NCBI GenBank assembly: GCA_033398695.1 | Contig: CM065814.1 | Span: forward strand, 108,378,501-108,442,500 | Direction: 5' to 3' | Length of the DNA: 64,000 nucleotides | From: Orobanche coerulescens | Taxonomy: Eukaryota; Streptophyta; Magnoliopsida; Lamiales; Orobanchaceae | In this document: piece after piece, positions 54,597 through 64,000 of the stretch | Position numbering within the stretch: the first letter of the stretch is position 1 | Layout of the letters: each line of letters opens with the position of its first letter | Made by a program: the position numbers and the translations under genes | The notes under the pieces: generated by a model | Seen by the model: only the letters and a program-made list of their open reading frames with translations | Told to the model about the DNA's origin: nothing | The model's database searches: none

Positions 54597-55539
54597 ACGC
54601 TTTTTGCTCTTCCCCATATATTTACTTCTCAAGTTTTTGTATTTATTCTTCGTCCTTTGTCCTGAGTACCTCTAAGAGGCTCGACCTCACTCCTGGAAGT
54701 AAGTTTTCTAGCATGACATGTTCGGGTAGTCGCTTCTTACATTTTTCTTACTACATCTTCTTTTATTAATTCTCAATTCTCTATGCATCCAGAAACATGT
54801 GTATCTGATTTGCACCATTGAGACTTTGGCGTTTCATATCCTCTCTTTCCTCCGGCATGTATCTTCTTCTTCTTCTTCTTCTCGCAATTCATTTTGTCCC
54901 CCGTTTTTATTCCACCTTAATTCATTTTCTGCATTATCTCCGTCTCTTGACGATTTATTTCAATCCGATCTTCGATTCGTTGTCGGTTCATGTGGTAGCT
55001 ACTCTACCGCAATTAATCTACTCTGCTGTTGAAACTTTTCTTAGAATTCAAGGGTTTCTAATCGCAATCACCACCGATAAATGAGATCAGATTATCCAGC
55101 TCGGCTAAAGGTGGCTGAGCTAAGCCTAATTCCACCAAATCCATTTCCCGTTCGGAAGTTGGGGATTTTCAGGTTTGATTTTTCTTCAGACATCAATTCC
55201 TCGTCATCTTTCACACTGTTTGAATTATTTCCATTGTCTTCATTCATCTTAGGTTTCAGCTCTTGAAACCATAGAAAGGAATAAATTACACATAAAAAAG
55301 CTGCTAAGAACTGAACAGTAAACTGATAATTTTGATTGAGAACAGAAGAAAATTTAGTGAAAAAGAGCTATTTTATTGAAATTGAAAAGGAAGCTAGCAT
55401 TCGAGAGGCTATAACTCTCCCAGATGAAATAACAAACTATCACAATGATGCCCCTGAAAAGATTCCTCTCCTCCCACTAAATACTACTGTTGTAACAACT
55501 TATGAAGTAATTGCCGAAAATACCCCTAAGCTAACGGTA
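54597..55539. other. Unassigned stretch, right part probably LTR of element D
   Basis: There is no convincing ORF. On the minus strand the right part (about 55270-55539) reads like a plant chromovirus LTR end (TTTAGTGGGAGGAG, CCTCTCGAATGC, CTGTTCAGTTC). It probably continues the short 58616-58665 segment across hAT-1. The outer LTR edge could not be fixed. Confidence 0.4.
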
Positions 55540-55839
55540 TCTCCGGCTAGAGGTGCCCAACCACGGGTCCGGGTCCGGGTCCGGGTCGGACCCGCCGGGT
55601 CGCCGGGTCGGCAGGACAGGACCCGGACCCCACCCGTACATATGAAATGTACGGGTTGGCGGGTTGGCGGGTCGACGGGTCGGCCACGGTCCGGTCCGGT
55701 CCGACTCCGGTCACGGGTCGACCCGTCTATTTTTTTTTTTTTTTTTAAAAATGTATATAAAACTTTTATTTGTTATCATTTTATACACGAAAAATAACTA
55801 TAAGTGAAAAAGGAAATCATTTGAAAAAATTAGCTTGTA

Positions 55840-55974
55840 TTTAATTTTAAGTTTTTACTTAAAATTAAATTGCCACGTATCCCGTGAGGAATCAAAGCTC
55901 CACGTAGTTCTTTACTTGAGAAGAGTTAAAAAAATGGGCTTGTATTTAATTTTAAGTTTTCACTTAAAATTAAA
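55840..55974 (-). terminator. Duplicated perfect hairpin in hAT-1 3' region
   Basis: TTTAATTTTAAGT pairs with ACTTAAAATTAAA around a 4-base loop, at 55840-55869 and 55945-55974, inside a ~105-bp direct repeat. hAT-2 has one copy near 61656-61685. It lies downstream of the transposase, so a role in transcript ending is possible but unproven. Confidence 0.35.
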
Positions 55975-56287
55975 TTGCCTACGTATCCTCGTGAGGAATC
56001 AAAGCCCTACGTAGTTCTTTACTTACGACTTACCTTACTTACCTTTAGTCGAAGTCGATGTCGCTGTCGTCTTGATCGTCGGTTTGACTCATTTGACTAG
56101 ACTCTCCTTCTAGTGCCTTCTTGATAGGCATCTTGGTCCGCTAATAGGTCATCCCATTTATTTTCTTGATCTCGTAACTCGGCTTTTGTTGCGTCTTTAA
56201 GTATCATTTGAGCCTCGAGATTTTTGGCGTCATTCGGGATCTCCGCTCGTCAAAGATATAGCCTCCTTCACTAAAAGCACTCTCAAC

Positions 56288-57416
56288 GGGATTGTGGATG
56301 CGGGCACTGCAAGAATTTCTTGTGCCATAATGGAAAGTATGGGAAATTCGGTTCCCCTTCTTTTCCACCAATCCAACAGATCAAAGGTACTGCATTGTCA
56401 TCCTCCCAAGACAAAACTAGTTGCATAATATCTACTAAGGTCATTTCTTTGACCGACGTTACTACCACCCCTATTTCTTGCTATATTATAGAGTTGTTGA
56501 AATGGGTTAGTGGGAGTTCTGTCGAATTCCATGTTAAATGTATTTGTAGTCTTAATTCTTGTTTTTTGAGTTTGAATCTTATCACCGTATTTAGAAGAAT
56601 ATTCAGAAAAACAGGTTTCTAAACTATTTTTCAAATCAATTTTTACTTGTTCAACATCGGAATATTTTCAAATAAAGTTTGACTTTCAACAGTATCCTCA
56701 ATATTAGGAAAACCCAAATTTTTAAGAATATTATAATATATTTCAAGTAATTGTTCTACTTGAGCTAAATTTAAATCGGGAGATAAAACAGCACTAATCA
56801 AGAAAACATCATGAATACGATTAAAGTATTTTAGCCATTTTAAACACATATTGTAAATAGCATTCGATAATCTTTCGGATTTACTACAAGCATCCATTTC
56901 AGATACAATAAAACAACAATGAAATAAAACTTTGGGAGACGTGGGATAATAACAACCACTTAAATCTTTAGTTGCATTTTCAAAAACCCTTAATAGTTTT
57001 ATTAAATCTTTAGTTTCATCCCAATACGTTGGCAATAAATAAAATCCTTCTACGTGAAAATACGTATCAAAAAATTCACACAATAATTCTTTATATTCAT
57101 TAGTTGAATTTAACATCTCATAAGTTGAGTTCCATCTATATTTGACGTCTGGAGTAAAAAATTTGGGTTGAATTTGTTTTGACTTTAAAAATAAAGCTCG
57201 TAGTGCAAGTTTATGTTGTTTGGCTAAGTATACTACTTGTCTAGTCATTGTGGTACGGGGAATTCTTTTAATAGCAGGATTATAGGCATTTTGCATCCTG
57301 TATTCCCAACCCGTACTATCCGCAAAATTAAAAGGTAAAGATTCTTGTGCACATAATTTTGCCATTTGTTCTCTAGCAATTTTTTCATTATATTTATAAA
57401 GTTGAGATTCAGACAT
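56288..57416 (-). pseudogene. hAT-1 transposase, C-terminal half
   Basis: From 57416 the frame gives a short N-side block (CAQESLPFNFADSTGWEYRM), then an abrupt join near 57240 to KFFTPDVKYRWNSTYEML and LPTYWDETKDLIKLLRVFEN, DLSGCYYPTSPKVLFHCC. After a shift near 56640 a second frame carries TFNMEFDRTPTNPFQQLY. A third near 56340-56365 has FDLLDWWK, the hAT dimerisation-domain signature. The catalytic DDE centre is missing at the join, so the protein would be inactive. Confidence 0.88.
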
Positions 57417-58183
57417 ACCTTGATTGCCGTCGCCGGCTCGATAGAAGGTTGGAAGTTGAGTTGACTTTGTGACTTTTGTTCTCCGTGGACCGAGGCATGG
57501 TTATTTTCAAAATGCCTTTTAAAATTTCCATATCCATCCCCGGCTTTATACGGATACTCTTTCGAGCAGTAGTTGCAAGATACCTTCATCGAACCATCCG
57601 GCATTTTTTCCTTCTTAAAGTGTTTTGAAAAAAGTACGGATACCGGTCTCCTTTCTGCAACAGGGGCAGGCTTGTTTCTTGCTTTAGTTTTCTTGCTTCC
57701 TCTGCCTTTCACATTTTCTTCCTCCTCGGACGATAACTCCTCAACATAAGGAGGTTCTTCTTCAGCTTGGCTTGCCGCAGGACGCTTCGACTTTGATTTT
57801 TGCGTCGGAGTTGGTACGCCATGAAGAGTGCGCTCGAATGTTGCATATGTTTGATTTAACATAGCTTCATCGATTTCATGGTCCATTTCTTCGTCGATAT
57901 TTTGCAGTTGTTGACGATTCGGGACACGTCGAAATCCCCGGAGATCAACTTCTTCTTCACTGGTAGTTGTTGTACTACCGTAATAGATATTTTCATGTGT
58001 AACATCATATTCAGGATCTTGACTTTCATTTTCAAAACCGGGTGGAGTTTGGTTTTGGGGCTCCCGAATAATTATTCCAGATGGTTTCTTCGATTTGCCC
58101 CAAAGACCCATTCGCTCGAACTTGGACATTTTGGATTTTTTGGGAGATGTAGCAATACCCTTTCCCTTGTCAGAACTCGACAT
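57417..58183 (-). pseudogene. hAT-1 transposase, N-terminal BED zinc-finger part
   Basis: It starts at ATG 58183 with a Ser/Lys-rich region (MSSSDKGKGIATSPKKSK) that could act as a nuclear signal, then an acidic stretch. Next is a BED-type zinc finger with CNYCSKEYPYKAG and FKRHFENNH (C-x2-C...H-x4-H), the DNA-binding module of Ac/hAT transposases. The frame passes to the C-terminal half by a one-base shift near 57420. Confidence 0.88.
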
Positions 58184-58615
58184 AATGATAAAATGCGAAA
58201 AAAAAGAGAGAGATTAAGTAGTATAGTAATTAACAATGAGAGTTTGAGAGATAGATAGTATTGAAGGTGTGGAAAAATTGTGTTGGGGAGGGGGGTATTT
58301 ATAGTTAGGAATTTTTTTTTTTAAAAAATCGGACTAGCCGTTAGACCCGCCGGTCACGGTCCGACCAGCCGGTCCGGTCCGACCAGCCGGGTCCAACGGC
58401 CATTTTTGATTTTTTTTTTTTTAATTTCCGCGGTCGACGGTCGGACGGCGGTCGACGGTTGGGAAGCTCGACCCGGACCCCACCCGTGTATACCATGGGT
58501 CCGGGTCGGCGGGTCACACGGGTCGGCCGGGTCCGGGTCTTGCACGGGTCAGCCGGGTCCGGGTCGGCGGGTCGACCCGGCGGATTGGGTCGTTTTGGGC
58601 ACCTCTATCTCCTGC

Positions 58616-58665
58616 ACCTTTTGCCCCTTTTAGAATAGGTATATTTTATTGGTGGCTTAGCAATA
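58616..58665 (-). other. Short segment of element D between hAT-1 and pol
   Basis: On the minus strand, GAGGTGGGGTATTGC follows pol and resembles a polypurine tract. The rest may be the start of the D 3' LTR. Confidence 0.4.
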
Positions 58666-59303
58666 CCCCACCTCAAAGAGCCACCTTGTCCTCGAGGTGG
58701 AAAAAAAAGAAAGTTGTGGTGGATACTGGATAATGTCTAAGTCCTCCCAAGTAGCTTTAGATGAGGGTAGCCCTTTCCATTTGATACATACTTCTTTGGT
58801 GGAAACATTGCTTGGTCCTTGACGCGCACTCCCAACAGTTCGTCCGGCATTACTTTTAACTCCAGTTCAGCCGTCAACTGTGGTGGTAAGTCCAGGGCAT
58901 TGGTTACCGTTCCAATAGCCCGCTTCAGTTGAGAGATATGTGACACCGGGTGAATGCGGGATGTTTCCGGCAGTTTAAGACGATAAGCTACTTTTACGAT
59001 TCTATGTAAAACTGGAAAGGGTCCATAAAACCGTGGTGCAAGCTTCTCATAGGGTCGGGATGCTAGAGATTGCTGCCGATAAGGTTGCAGCTTCAGATAT
59101 ACATTGTCCCCTACTTCGAAGTTCACGTCTCTTCTTGATTTGTCTTCCAGTTTTTTTATCTTTTGTTGAGCCTTCAGGAGGTTGAACTTAAGCACATACC
59201 GTTCCGCAAGTAATTCATCTAAGGAAGACACGGAAGTTGATCCTGTGGAGTGCTGGATGAGACGAGGGGGTCCCGCCCCTATAATGCTCGGAAAGGGGTA
59301 CAC
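58666..59303 (-). pseudogene. Element D (chromovirus-type gypsy) integrase C-terminus and chromodomain
   Basis: The minus-strand frame from 59303 shows VGDNVYLKLQPYRQQSLASR and LAPRFYGPFPVLHRIVKVAY and SRIHPVSHISQLKRAIG, the GPF/Y-type integrase tail of chromoviruses. It then passes into a degraded chromodomain (SNGKGYPHLKLLGRT, then in another frame EDLDIIQYPPQLS near 58715) and FHLEDKVAL near 58690. The chromodomain marks a chromovirus, whose integrase is tethered to heterochromatin. Confidence 0.82.
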
Positions 59304-59385
59304 TTCGTCGAGGAGTGGAAAGAGGTGTTATACCAATATTCCGCCCAAGGCAACCATTTGGCCCAAGATTTTGGTTTACCTTGAA

Positions 59386-60109
59386 TTAAACACCATATGT
59401 TTCCTCAGTTTTGTTGACCACTTCCGTTTGCCCATCCGTTTGAGGGTGGTACGCCGTGCTACGTTTTAACACCGTTCCTTGCAATCGGAACAATTCCCGC
59501 CAAGAAATGCTCGTAACGATTTTGTCCCTGTCTGAAGCAATGGATAAAGGGAACCCGTGCAGTATTACTATTTCCTTGATAAACAAACTGGCAATTGAGG
59601 ATGCTTTTAATGGATGTTTAAGGCTTAAAAAATGCCCGAATTTTGAAAGTCGGTCCACCACGACCAGGACCGTGTCTACGGGCCTCTACAAAATCCATGG
59701 AGATCTCATCCCGCACCTGATTTGGGATAGTAAGAGGTTGTAGCAAACTTGCCGGCTGCAAAGTAGAATGCTTTTGCTGCTGACAAACCTTGCACTACTG
59801 CACATCCTTGCTGACTGATTTGCGCATGCTGGGCCAAAACCACTCCAGTGCAAGCCGTTGATATGTTTTGCACTCTCCTGAATGGCCTTCCACTGCTGAA
59901 TCGTGGTTTCCGTAGAGTAATTTGGTAATGAAAGACGAAGTTTTTGGTACGAGTAACCGTCCTTTAAAATGAAGGCGTCCTTGCTGGATGGTGAACCCGG
60001 CTAGTTGCTTTTCTTGAGACTGCATTTGTTCACGTAACTGTTGAATAAAAGGGTTCTTAGAAATCTCTTGGTATAGTGGATCGAGAGAAAATCCACATTT
60101 GGAGTGCAA
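59386..60109 (-). pseudogene. Element D integrase zinc-binding and core domains
   Basis: The zinc-binding part is at 60109-59795 (HDSAVEGHSGECKTYQRL, LEWFWPSM). After stops and a shift near 59700, the core is at 59661-59386 with [33 protein letters not shown] and the [16 protein letters not shown] box carrying the third catalytic acid. Confidence 0.85.
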
Positions 60110-60186
60110 TGAACCACATTCTATTGCAGCAGTGATTTTTCGGGATAGGGCATCCGCCTTGTTGGACGCCCCTGTCTTATAGTGAA

Positions 60187-60837
60187 TTAAATCCCATTAA
60201 TTTGCATAGCAATTTTTGATAATCGCTGCCTATTTCGCGCTGCTGGAGAAGAAATCAGGCTCCTTTGGTCCGTTCGAATTAGAAAGTGCATCCCCACCAA
60301 ATAGTGACGCCATTTTTGGACAGCCATAACTATGGCCATAAGTTCCTTCTCATAGATGGGCTTTAAGCGGTTCCATGGACCCAACACTTGGCTATAAAAA
60401 GCCACAGGATGAGAATCCTGCATTAAGACGGCTCCAACCCCAAAACCTGAAGCGTCCGTTTCCAAAATGAATGGCTTCGAAAAGTCAGGGATTGCCAAGA
60501 TTGGGTCTGTTGTCATGGCCTGTTTGAGGTTGTGGAATGCTGCAGGCGCTTATTGGGTCAAGCAAAACTACTCTTTCTTGAGTATTCGGTCATCGGGGCT
60601 GCTACCGATGCGTATCCCGCAATGAATTTTCGATAGTAACCTGTGAGCCCCAAGAAACCCCTGAGATCCTTTATGTTTGTAGGCTCAACCCAATCCAACA
60701 TGGCTGCGATTTTATCAGAATCCACCGCCACTCCATGTTTTGAAATTACATGGCCTAAATAGGCTACCGACTCTTGACCAAAACTGCACTTGTCCCGATT
60801 GGCATTTAGGCGGTGTTCCTTTAGTGTTTGTAGCACT
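60187..60837 (-). pseudogene. Element D RT C-terminus and RNase H
   Basis: 60836-60558 encodes the end of RT (NANRDKCSFGQESVAYLGHV, KDLRGFLGLTGYYRKFI). 60516-60187 encodes RNase H ([47 protein letters not shown]). The remainder of RT should lie to the right but is displaced by hAT sequence. Confidence 0.87.
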
Positions 60838-60967
60838 TAGAGGTGGACAGAAAACCCGGACCGGTGGGTCGACCCGTCGACCCGCACCTGCCGGACCCGT
60901 GTAGGACCCGGAACCCGACCAACCTGTCGGACCCGGGGACCTGGACCCGTCGTATACACGGGTGGGG
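60838..60967. mobile_element. hAT terminus fragment (first copy)
   Basis: It begins TAGAGGTGGACAGAAAACCC and matches the inverted right end of hAT-1. It is truncated by the tandem duplication. Confidence 0.75.
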
Positions 60968-61190
60968 TCCCGCAATGAATTTTCGATAGTAACCTGTGAG
61001 CCCCAAGAAGCCCTTGAGATCCTTTATGTTTGTAGGCTCGGCCCAATCCAACATGGCTGCCATTTTATCAGAATCCACAACCACTCTATCTTTTGAAATT
61101 ACATGGCCTAAATAGGCTACCGACTCTGTACCAAAACTGCACTTGTCCCGATTGGCATATAGGCGGTGTTCCTTTAGTGTTTGTAGCACT
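60968..61190 (-). pseudogene. Element D RT fragment, duplicated copy
   Basis: The minus strand encodes the same RT end as 60837-60615 with changes (ANRDKCSFGTESVAYLGHV, KDLKGFLGLTGYYRKFI). It runs out where hAT sequence begins on its plus-strand left side. Confidence 0.85.
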
Positions 61191-61401
61191 TAGAGGTGGC
61201 CACAAAACCGAACGCGGCGGGTCGACCCGTCGACCTAGACCCACTGGACCCGGACCCGGCCACCCGTCGGACCCGGGGACCTAGACCCGTGGTATACACG
61301 GGTGGGGTTCGGATCCTACATTTCGTGACACGTCGGCCCGACTTGGAATTTAATTTTTTTTAAAAAACTGACCGTTGGACCTTGCGGGTCGGACCCAAAC
61401 G
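61191..61401. mobile_element. hAT terminus fragment (second copy)
   Basis: TAGAGGTGGCCACAAAACC and the following subterminal repeats match the reverse complement of the hAT-1 right end. The fragment stops near 61401, where another, differently oriented hAT end begins. Confidence 0.7.
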
Positions 61402-63214
61402 TAGATGTCGCCTGACACGTGTCCTGGTCCGGGTCTGGGTTCGACCCGTCGGGTCCACCGGTCGGCCGAACAGGACTCGGACCACACCTGTACATATGAA
61501 TGTACTGGTTGGCGGGTTCACGGGTCGGCCACGGGTCTGGGTCGGACCCGTAATTTTCTTTTTGAAAAAGTATTTGTAAAATTTTATTTATTATCATTTT
61601 ATACACGAAAAACAACTAATGAACAAACGAAATAATTAGAAAAAATGAGCTTGTATTTAATTTTAAGTTTTCACTTAAAATTAAATTGCCTACGTATTCT
61701 CATGAGAAATCAAAGCGCTACGTAGTTCTTTTACTTACCTTTAGTCGAAGTCGAAATCGATGTCGTCGTCTTGATCGTCGGTTTGACTCATTTGACTAGA
61801 CTCTCCTTCAGTAGTTCCTTCTTGACAGGCGTCTTGGTCCGCAAATATGTCATCCCACTAATTTTCTTGATCTCGTAACTCGACTTTTGTTGCGTCTTTA
61901 AGCATCATTTGAGCCTCGAGATTTTTTGGCGTCATTCGGGATCTCCGCTCGTCCAACAAATAGCCTCCTTCACTGAAAGCACCGTCAACGGGACTGTGAA
62001 TGCGAGACTGCAAGAATCTCTTGTACTATAATGGAAAGTATGGGAAATTCAGTTCCCCTTCTCTTCCACCAATCCAACAGATCAAGTGTACCTGCATCAT
62101 TATCCTCGGGCACAAAACTAGTTGCATAATATCGAATAAGGTCATTTCTTTGACCGACGTTACTACCCCATATTTCTTGTTATATTATAGAGTTTTTGAA
62201 ATGGGTTAGTGGGAGTGCTCTCTAATTTTATGTTAAATGTATTGGTAGTCCTAGTTCTTATTTTTTGAGTTTGAATCTTATCTCCATATTTAGCTAAATA
62301 TTCAGCAAATAGAGTTTCACAACAATTTTTTAAATCTATTTTTACTTGTTCAACATCAGGAATATTTTCAAATAAAGTTTGACTCTCAACACTATCCGCA
62401 ATATTAGGAAAACCCAAATTTTTAAGAATATTATAATAAATTTCAAGTAATTGTTGTACTTGAGCTAAATTCAAATCCGGAGATAAAACAGCACTAATTA
62501 AGAAAACATCATGAATACGATTAAAGTACTTTAGCCATTTTAAATACATCTTGTGAATAACATTCCCCAATCTTTCGGATTTACTACAAGCATCCATTTC
62601 GGATACAATAAAACAACAATGAAATAAAATTTTAGGAGACGTGGGATAATAACCACTTAAATCTTTAGTTGTATTTTCAAAAACTTTAATAGTTTTATTA
62701 AATCTTTGATTTCATCCCAATAGGTTGGCAATAAATAAGATCCTTCTAAGTGAAAAAATGTATCAAAAAATTCACACAATAATTCTTTATATTCATTAGT
62801 TGAATTTAACATCTCATAAATTGAGTTTCATCTATCTTTTGCATCTGGAGTAAAAAATTTGGATTGCATTTGTTTTGATTTTAAAAATTTAACCCATTGT
62901 CTTGCTAACTTAGTATGATTATTTAAAAACAAGACACATTTTCTAATTGGTTCTTGTGCCTCATCTACACAAATTTAGAATATAACATATACATCTAGTA
63001 TGAAATAATCGACCTTGTAAAATATAATTGCAAGCTTGTATTAAAGCTGGTACACTAGCAGTATTAGAACTAACATTATCAAAACCAATTGTGAATTTTT
63101 TTTTCATTTAAGCAATTAAATAAAATTTTAATTGCCGGCTCCAGTAGAAGGTTGAAAGTGAGTTGACTTTGCGACTTTTGATCTCCACGGTCCAAGGCGT
63201 GGTTATGCTCAGGA
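61402..63214 (-). mobile_element. hAT-2, related to hAT-1, right end lost
   Basis: The left end TAGATGTCGCC is a degraded form of the hAT-1 terminus, followed by matching CGGGTCC subterminal repeats, one copy of the hairpin, and a minus-strand transposase relic. It is cut at 63214 by a new LTR, so the right end is not in the window. Confidence 0.8.
62010..63195 (-). pseudogene. hAT-2 transposase relic keeping part of the catalytic region
   Basis: 62597-62163 is open and close to hAT-1 (NRIHDVFLISAVLSPDLN, TPTNPFQKLYNI). Upstream at about 62880-63110 the minus strand reads IGFDNVSSNTASVPALIQAC, then C-x2-H-lacking but recognisable ILNLCRDEAQEPIRKCVLFL. This includes the LDN-type Asp motif of the hAT catalytic domain that hAT-1 has lost. 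Stops and shifts occur throughout, and only traces of the BED region remain near 63150. Confidence 0.78.
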
Positions 63215-64000
63215 TGTAACACCCCCAAATCCTATTGGGTTATTACAGTGCCGTGGACCCCACGCCAGGAGATCCACCAGGCGAACATGACTAAAATACA
63301 TTAAATTAAACAACAAGGGAAAATCATAGTCCCTACCATGATATCCGACACAATATTCCGATAAGGAATTCCAACGACAACGATGGGCCTACATGGCCAA
63401 GAGTAAGAATACAACATCCACGAGCATCTGCTCGGGTAATACAAAATGACGATGACTGACAAACTGAAGAACACTCCAACCGACTGACCAACATGAACAA
63501 CTCGGACTAGTATCGCTCGAATGCCTCGTCGCCATCATCATGCCCCTGTGTCTCAACTCTCTCCTCGCAAGCACCTAAAACATGAAAAACATGTTCCGCC
63601 CCCACGGGGTCAGTCATCCAGATAATGAACATCAAATACATGTATAACATGATATGCATCCAAAGGCAGAATGAAACGGTACAATGATGATAATAATACG
63701 AGATGCTCACAAACCAAGGTAAGAACCGAGCATTCGTGAAATACTATGCCCACGGCATACTATTAATACCTGTTCGACAGGTTAGAACATAAATGCCCAA
63801 CGGCGAATCATAATCACAGAATACCACAATGAATTAAACGACATGAACCAAACCAGAACTGAATTTAATATGAATCGTAATGCCCAAAGGCTCCAATGAA
63901 AATACCAAGACATTACAAAAGGCCTGAAAGTCGTTCAGCGGAAATTAACAAATATCACAAACACCTGAAGTCAAAACAGCCCGAAGCTGTATCAATGAGG
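63215..64000 (+). repeat. Start of a further gypsy LTR, running off the window
   Basis: TGTAACACCCCCAAATCC is a typical start of plant chromovirus-type LTRs, and it cuts hAT-2 abruptly. The rest of the window has no ORF of note. The other end and the TSD are outside the window. Confidence 0.65.

Larger units (their letters stand above)
55548..58607 (-). mobile_element. hAT-1: Ac-like hAT transposon with internally deleted transposase
   Basis: The termini TAGAGGTGCCCAA...TTTTGGGCACCTCTA are inverted repeats. Flanking TCTCCGGC (55540-55547) and TCTCCTGC (58608-58615) are an 8-bp TSD with one mismatch. Subterminal regions are packed with CGGGTCCGGGTCGG repeats. The transposase is on the minus strand and lacks its middle. 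Confidence 0.9.
60615..61320. repeat. 353-bp tandem duplication of RT end plus hAT end
   Basis: Unit 1 is 60615-60967 and unit 2 is 60968-61320. Each holds about 223 bases of RT (minus strand, ending at GTAGCACT) joined to about 130 bases of a hAT terminus (TAGAGGTGG..., ending TATACACGGGTGGGGT). Several substitutions separate them, so the duplication is not recent. Confidence 0.88.

Noticed and set aside
55336..55797. 153-codon plus-strand ORF
   Set aside because: It spans an LTR relic and the CGGGTCC repeats of hAT-1; composition is repeat-driven.

Overview
The window is plant nuclear heterochromatin, almost certainly from a flowering plant with a large repeat-rich genome. I found no ordinary host gene in 64 kb. 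Nearly everything is transposable-element DNA: one Ty1/copia element, several Ty3/gypsy groups (Tat-like, Athila-like, chromovirus-like and an initiator-Met-primed non-autonomous family), hAT elements and MITEs, and a tRNA-derived SINE. The species cannot be named from the sequence.

The left 52 kb is one nested stack that can be read from target-site duplications (TSDs). A degenerate copia element enters from the left edge, and its 3' LTR (about 2.0 kb) starts at 2360. Tat-like gypsy element A (2370..42468, TSD GGAGT) landed ten bases into that LTR. Inside A sit an Athila-type element on the minus strand (5317..23931) and element C (24774..42247, TSD ATAAC). The Athila 5' LTR was hit by element II (16953..23512, TSD CGTGT). 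The 5' LTR of C was hit by a second Tat-like element, B (26727..35011), and its interior by a hAT MITE (37660..38349, TSD CCCATGGG). The copia LTR resumes at 42469, is hit again by element III (43478..51012, TSD ATTGA), and ends at 52026. The right 12 kb holds a gypsy LTR relic, a hAT MITE, a SINE with a local tandem duplication, a minus-strand chromovirus pol broken by two hAT elements, and the start of another LTR at 63215.

The most unusual objects are elements II and III. Both are minus-strand, Athila-type (tRNA-Asp primer site) LTR elements without gag or pol. Each carries the same 3.3-3.4 kb cargo in sense orientation: a 151-codon basic, cysteine-rich ORF of unknown function, a LOG-like gene (cytokinin riboside 5'-monophosphate phosphoribohydrolase, the enzyme that makes active cytokinin), an internal polypurine-like tract, and three copies of a 48-52 nt hairpin with a compensatory base-pair change. 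The two cargos are closely similar but lie between unrelated LTRs, so the cargo or the LTRs have been exchanged.

A second recurring design is an array of short palindromes (GTTACGGCCGTAAC, ACACGGCCGTGT or TTACGTCGTAA types) just upstream of a TATA box. It occurs in four LTR families and a fifth time inside the Athila element, upstream of its env-like ORF, where it looks like an internal promoter.

One caution applies to every frame-disruption call. Copies of the same repeat differ repeatedly by loss of bases at CAG/CTG/CCG (CHG) sites. That pattern fits base-calling error at methylated cytosines, so some apparent frameshifts, especially in element III, may not be real.
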